NCBI GenBank assembly: GCA_900765235.1 | Contig: CAAFRK010000020.1 | Span: forward strand, 1-7,603 | DNA: 7,603 nt | Direction: 5' to 3' | Source of the DNA: an uncultured Veillonella sp. | GTDB taxonomy: Bacteria > Bacillota_C > Negativicutes > Veillonellales > Veillonellaceae | Shown here: piece after piece, positions 4,804 to 7,603 of the stretch | Layout of the letters: the number at the start of each line of letters is the position of its first letter | Numbering within the stretch: position 1 is the first letter of the stretch | Notes under the pieces: model-generated | Told to the model about the DNA's origin: nothing | Seen by the model: the letters and a program-made list of their open reading frames with translations, nothing else | The model's database searches: none | Made by a program: the position numbers and the translations under genes

Positions 4804-5400
4804 TTACACGCTCCTATTAGCAGAAATTAATCCAAGCAATTTAGCCTCTCCTTCATTAGATGTATCTAATAGCGGAATAGCTAACAAAAGCACTTGCAAG
4901 GAGTAATAATAAAAGCTAAAGAATAAATCATCAGGAAATACGTCCTCTTCCTCATATCTAAGAACATCTTCGTCTTCATCATATTCTTCAGACCAGAGGT
5001 ATTCTTCGTTGAGCATATCCTCAAAGTTCGGCAATGGATCTGCATGTTCTAGCATAAGACCATCTCGAATGCACTCAGCAATCACAGTAAACAACTCAAC
5101 CAATTGTTCTGCTAAATACTGAGCTACCTCATTATGAGCGCGCTCTTCCTGAGCTTTCTTAAAAATACGAAGCAAGAAAATCATGGCAAATGGTGTAGCA
5201 TGCCACAACGTCGATTGATGCTCAATATTCTGTGCTAACGCCTCACCAGCCGCATCAACAGCTTCCATGCTTTCCATGTTCCACAACACATCAAGCTCTG
5301 TAGGAAAGTCTGTAGCACGGCCATAGGTTGTGGTTAACCGGTGCCACGGTATATCACTGACTTGTACATTTTCTATGTATTGTTTCGTCACAGTATCCAT
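4804..5400 (-). CDS. HEAT-like helical protein
   Basis: The predicted protein has 198 residues and is helical. The N-terminal half has the pattern of a bacterial HEAT-like family: W19 and YGRATDFPTELDVLW (26-40), then A..AL..NI.HQSTLWHATPFA (50-72) leading to FLLRIF. The 'HQ.T...AT..A' block is the feature I recognise. The C-terminal part has a very acidic stretch (SEEYDEDEDVLRYEEED) before an aromatic FFSFYYYS segment. No catalytic motif is seen; such proteins usually bind other proteins. The ATG at 5400 has AAAGG upstream at a somewhat long spacing; an in-frame TTG at 5463 would overlap the preceding gene and has no binding site. It lies one base upstream of the SUKH-like gene. Confidence 0.7.
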   Translation of the reverse strand: MDTVTKQYIENVQVSDIPWHRLTTTYGRATDFPTELDVLWNMESMEAVDAAGEALAQNIEHQSTLWHATPFAMIFLLRIFKKAQEERAHNEVAQYLAEQLVELFTVIAECIRDGLMLEHADPLPNFEDMLNEEYLWSEEYDEDEDVLRYEEEDVFPDDLFFSFYYYSLQVLLLAIPLLDTSNEGEAKLLGLISANRSV

Positions 5401-5452
5401 TATAGTTATACCTTTATATATACGCCCATGTAGTAACGCCTTCGGCCAATGA

Positions 5453-6259
5453 TTATTTCTCAATAACCGCTTTCACCAATTCATAGGTATCTATAAGGCG
5501 AAGTCTACCTATTGTTGGCTCGTCTGTAATCTCCTCATAGATATCCTCAAGTGTTCTTCTTGGTGCTAGTGTCCATAATTTACACGGATATAGTTCAACT
5601 GTCCCGATAATTTCCAAATTATCCAGTAACAAGCCTAAGTCCTTATGATTGAACCAACAGTCTGTATCGATACCGAAATTTGTATTATCTTTTCGGCATG
5701 CGATTTTGCTGTTTAGAAACTGCTCCATTGTCGGTTTTTCTTCTTGTAAAAGCCGCGTACAGGCTAAATGATATTCGATTTTCCGCGGTGATTGATCCAC
5801 GTCAGAGACGAATATAGCACCATACTCATTTTCAAACTTAACAGCTAATACGTCGCCCGCCTTAAAATGAGGTTCTCTCTTTGTTTTAGATTTACGAACC
5901 TTAATAGGCTTTGGATTTTCGCTCTGTAGCTGTTCGGCTAACTTATCCAATACCTTTTGACGCTGTTTAAGGGCCTTATCATCGATTTCTAGCCAAAACT
6001 CATGAGGACCCTGAGCGATTATATCTAAGGCTTTCTGTTTAATGTCATCTGTTAGATGCCCTATCTTCCACAACGAATAAGCCACAGCAGTCCAATAAAT
6101 CTCTGTGTAAAACTCATCAATGCAAAAATTTTGTTCTTCACTTAAGATTTCAGAAATTATGGTATCAACACTGACGCCATCCTTGTACCGCTCAACAATG
6201 GCATTATAAATATCATGACCGTCATCACTATCTATGATTTTCACACCGTCAATTGCCAT
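5453..6259 (-). CDS. Two-domain protein with Imm26-like C-terminal half (tentative)
   Basis: The predicted protein has 268 residues, the longest in the array. The N-terminal half (about 1-110) is helical, with a W.AVAYSLWKIGHLTDDIK block (56-74) and KALDIIAQGPHEFW (76-89). A basic linker (118-129, KPIKVRKSKTKR) joins it to a beta-rich half beginning FKAGDVLAVKFENEYGAIFV (132-151). That opening resembles immunity protein 26-type domains ('GDVF...lpdG.Yg'). The function is unknown; inhibition of a toxin partner is inferred from layout and neighbours only. The ATG at 6259 has AGGAG six bases upstream, overlapping the upstream gene's stop region (11-base gap). A 52-base gap precedes the HEAT-like gene. 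Confidence 0.72.
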   Translation of the reverse strand: MAIDGVKIIDSDDGHDIYNAIVERYKDGVSVDTIISEILSEEQNFCIDEFYTEIYWTAVAYSLWKIGHLTDDIKQKALDIIAQGPHEFWLEIDDKALKQRQKVLDKLAEQLQSENPKPIKVRKSKTKREPHFKAGDVLAVKFENEYGAIFVSDVDQSPRKIEYHLACTRLLQEEKPTMEQFLNSKIACRKDNTNFGIDTDCWFNHKDLGLLLDNLEIIGTVELYPCKLWTLAPRRTLEDIYEEITDEPTIGRLRLIDTYELVKAVIEK

Positions 6260-6270
6260 ATGAATCTCCT

Positions 6271-6771
6271 CTAGGACTCTCGTAATGCCAGTAGTGCAAA
6301 TACTTCGTCCATATCAAGATTAAACATGTTACTTTCAAGATTGATAGGTTCAAAATAGTAACGAACTGTATCTGCCCCAAATTCATCGTTTAATTTAGCC
6401 CATTCTGCCCCTGAAAGCACGGTAAACCCAAGCGTATCGTTTCCAAGGCTTTCAGTAAACCAGCGTACCTCATAATCAGGTTTAACAAATTCGTTGAAGT
6501 ATTTGATCGTTACATCCCGCTCTTTCTCATCACCGTAAGGAATTAAGAGTTCTTTATCGCCCTTTTGTAACACAATATCGTCACCATAGGACTTGCCATT
6601 ACTAACGGTTTGAATGTCGATAGGTTCATCCATCATATCATTGAAATAGTTCACCACATCTTCGTCATCCTCGCGCCAATCAATCCAGATAATAGCTTCA
6701 GAATCAAATAAATCAACTAAATCCATATCATGACTAAAGAAATCTTTAACTAATGTATACATATCTTCCAT
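6271..6771 (-). CDS. Unrecognised acidic cytoplasmic protein
   Basis: The predicted protein has 166 residues. I do not recognise the family. Visible features are a strand-like IIWIDWREDDEDVVNYF (27-43), LLIPYGDEKERDVTIKYFNE (75-94) and a likely conserved DYEVRWFTESLGNDTLGF (99-116), followed by W124. It is rich in Asp and Glu, with no signal peptide, membrane helix or clear catalytic motif. The ATG at 6771 has AGGAG seven bases upstream. It is 11 bases ahead of the Imm26-like gene, so the two form a pair in one transcript. A 71-base gap upstream holds only a weak promoter-like sequence (TTAAAG, 17 bases, TATTCT on the minus strand). Confidence 0.7.
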   Translation of the reverse strand: MEDMYTLVKDFFSHDMDLVDLFDSEAIIWIDWREDDEDVVNYFNDMMDEPIDIQTVSNGKSYGDDIVLQKGDKELLIPYGDEKERDVTIKYFNEFVKPDYEVRWFTESLGNDTLGFTVLSGAEWAKLNDEFGADTVRYYFEPINLESNMFNLDMDEVFALLALRES

Positions 6772-6842
6772 GGTCTCTCTCCTGCATATCACTTATATTT
6801 TTAGGTAGAATACAACACCAGTATCACCACTTTAATACAACT

Positions 6843-7274
6843 CTATAAGGTTTCATAAATCACATCTTGTTGAACCGTAAAGTTTTCATCAAAAGAAACC
6901 AAAACATATAGATGTCCTGCTGGGGATTCTCCCACATCATAGCCTAGTGCAAATGCATCGTAACAACCTGATTTATCTAACATTATATCCGTTAGCATCA
7001 GTACAACAGACTCTTCTTGCGGTATTTCCTGTTGTATGAGTTCCTGTGCTAGTTGATCTAATTCATCTAATTCAACAGATAATTGTTTCCACATTGGTAG
7101 TGAAAGCACCTCAACCTCAGTATAACTGGTGCAACTAATATTAAGTTTTTGAAAGGCTTGTCCTACCTTCTCTAAACAATTAGTGCCCAATCTGCGAGAT
7201 ACAAAGTAAACGCCATACGGTTCTTCAGACCAGCTTTCAACATTCCATAATGTCATTAATTCCGATTTTCTCAT
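6843..7274 (-). CDS. Unrecognised small cytoplasmic protein
   Basis: The predicted protein has 143 residues and no family I can name. It starts MRKSELMTLWNVESWSEEPY. It has a helical acidic middle (LDELDQLAQELIQQEI) and ends with strands (GHLYVLVSFDENFTVQQDVI, then YETL), suggesting an alpha/beta fold. No signal, membrane segment or catalytic signature is seen. The ATG at 7274 has GGAG seven bases upstream. It follows the DUF2262-like gene after 20 bases, so they are probably co-transcribed. Confidence 0.68.
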   Translation of the reverse strand: MRKSELMTLWNVESWSEEPYGVYFVSRRLGTNCLEKVGQAFQKLNISCTSYTEVEVLSLPMWKQLSVELDELDQLAQELIQQEIPQEESVVLMLTDIMLDKSGCYDAFALGYDVGESPAGHLYVLVSFDENFTVQQDVIYETL

Positions 7275-7294
7275 TAGGATGCTCCATTAATTGA

Positions 7295-7603
7295 TTATCC
7301 TGCAATATCCGCATCAGTAGGATTTCCATCTGCATCAATATGAGCTATGATGCAGTGCCCCCAGAAGATATCGTCATCGTCATAATAGACCTCTATGGTG
7401 CCATCATTGCGAAACGCCAATTCTCCCATCGTAATACGCTTAGCAAATACGTCTGACGTAATCGGATCTTGGTCGTCATTGTCGAGCCAATAATTAGCGA
7501 GTTCTAACAAGGTCTCACTAATATAGGTACTAATTCGTTGTTCAAATGCTTTGAAATTATCGATTGTATTGAAAGCAGCCAATGCTACGGTGCAGCTTTC
7601 ATC
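7295..7603 (-). CDS. DUF2262-like protein, C-terminal part only
   Basis: The frame is open to the right window edge (DESCTVALAAFNTIDNF...), so the start is outside. The 102 visible residues end in DDDDIFWGHCIIAHIDADG and then ADIAG, which resembles the end of DUF2262 proteins. In that family a 'fWGH.I' strand and a final 'A.iaG' are usual. A TTG at 7582 is in frame but has no ribosome binding site, so I do not treat it as the start. It is the most upstream visible member of the array. The family assignment is by eye and moderate. Confidence 0.65.
   Translation of the reverse strand, partial: DESCTVALAAFNTIDNFKAFEQRISTYISETLLELANYWLDNDDQDPITSDVFAKRITMGELAFRNDGTIEVYYDDDDIFWGHCIIAHIDADGNPTDADIAG

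Noticed and set aside
4661..4906. 81-codon plus-strand ORF spanning two minus-strand genes
   Set aside because: It crosses the junction of two well-spaced minus-strand genes with good starts, has no ribosome binding site and no family resemblance.
5401..5463. Longer N-terminus for the HEAT-like protein starting at a TTG at 5463
   Set aside because: It would overlap the preceding gene, lacks a ribosome binding site and adds residues unlike the family; the ATG at 5400 is better.
6809..6841. AATACAAC repeated twice in the gap before the 166-residue gene
   Set aside because: Eight A/T-rich bases twice in a short gap can be chance; no third copy or symmetry suggests an operator.
1..7603. CRISPR array, tRNA, rRNA, insertion sequence or phage integration site
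   Set aside because: No regularly spaced repeats, no tRNA-like cloverleaf, no transposase or integrase frame and no terminal inverted repeats were seen.

Overview
The window looks like chromosomal DNA of a low-to-medium GC Firmicute, most likely a diderm Negativicute such as Veillonella. The grounds are an A/T-rich sequence with strong AGGAGG-type ribosome binding sites, a YutG-type PgpA, a PhnA/YjdM zinc-ribbon protein, a secreted protein resembling TonB C-terminal domains, and an ECF transporter S component. The genus is inferred from protein style, not from a marker gene. Every gene recognised lies on the minus strand except one very small plus-strand gene at 1671-1742.

From left to right (3' to 5' along the minus strand): the first codons of an unidentified gene (1-19) with its promoter. 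Next comes a two-gene unit, a small secreted protein followed by pgpA (1038 to 114). Then yjdM, with its own promoter and a clear intrinsic terminator. The 1480-1917 gap holds what reads as a complete type I toxin-antitoxin locus. A 23-residue hydrophobic peptide of the TxpA/BsrG/holin-like toxin style is encoded on the plus strand. Its leader folds into two hairpins, the second of which hides the ribosome binding site. An excellent minus-strand promoter (TTGACA, 17 bases, TATACT) would fire an RNA of about 120 bases against the 3' end of the toxin message. Beyond it lies an ECF S-component gene (1918-2415) with its own promoter and an upstream terminator-like hairpin.

From 2529 to the right edge is a unidirectional string of eight small, mostly very acidic, apparently cytoplasmic proteins of unrelated families: DUF2695, leucine-rich repeat, DUF1877, a SUKH-like candidate, a HEAT-like helical protein, an Imm26-like candidate, two unrecognised proteins and a DUF2262-like C-terminus. 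The mixture resembles the polyimmunity loci of polymorphic-toxin biology, in which immunity genes are stockpiled without cognate toxins. No toxin gene is visible here. The leucine-rich repeat gene is interrupted by an in-frame TGA, with a further 61 codons of the same protein continuing in frame.

The two parts worth most attention are the candidate type I toxin/antisense RNA locus and the immunity-like array with its interrupted member. Domain names rest on recognition by eye and no search was run.
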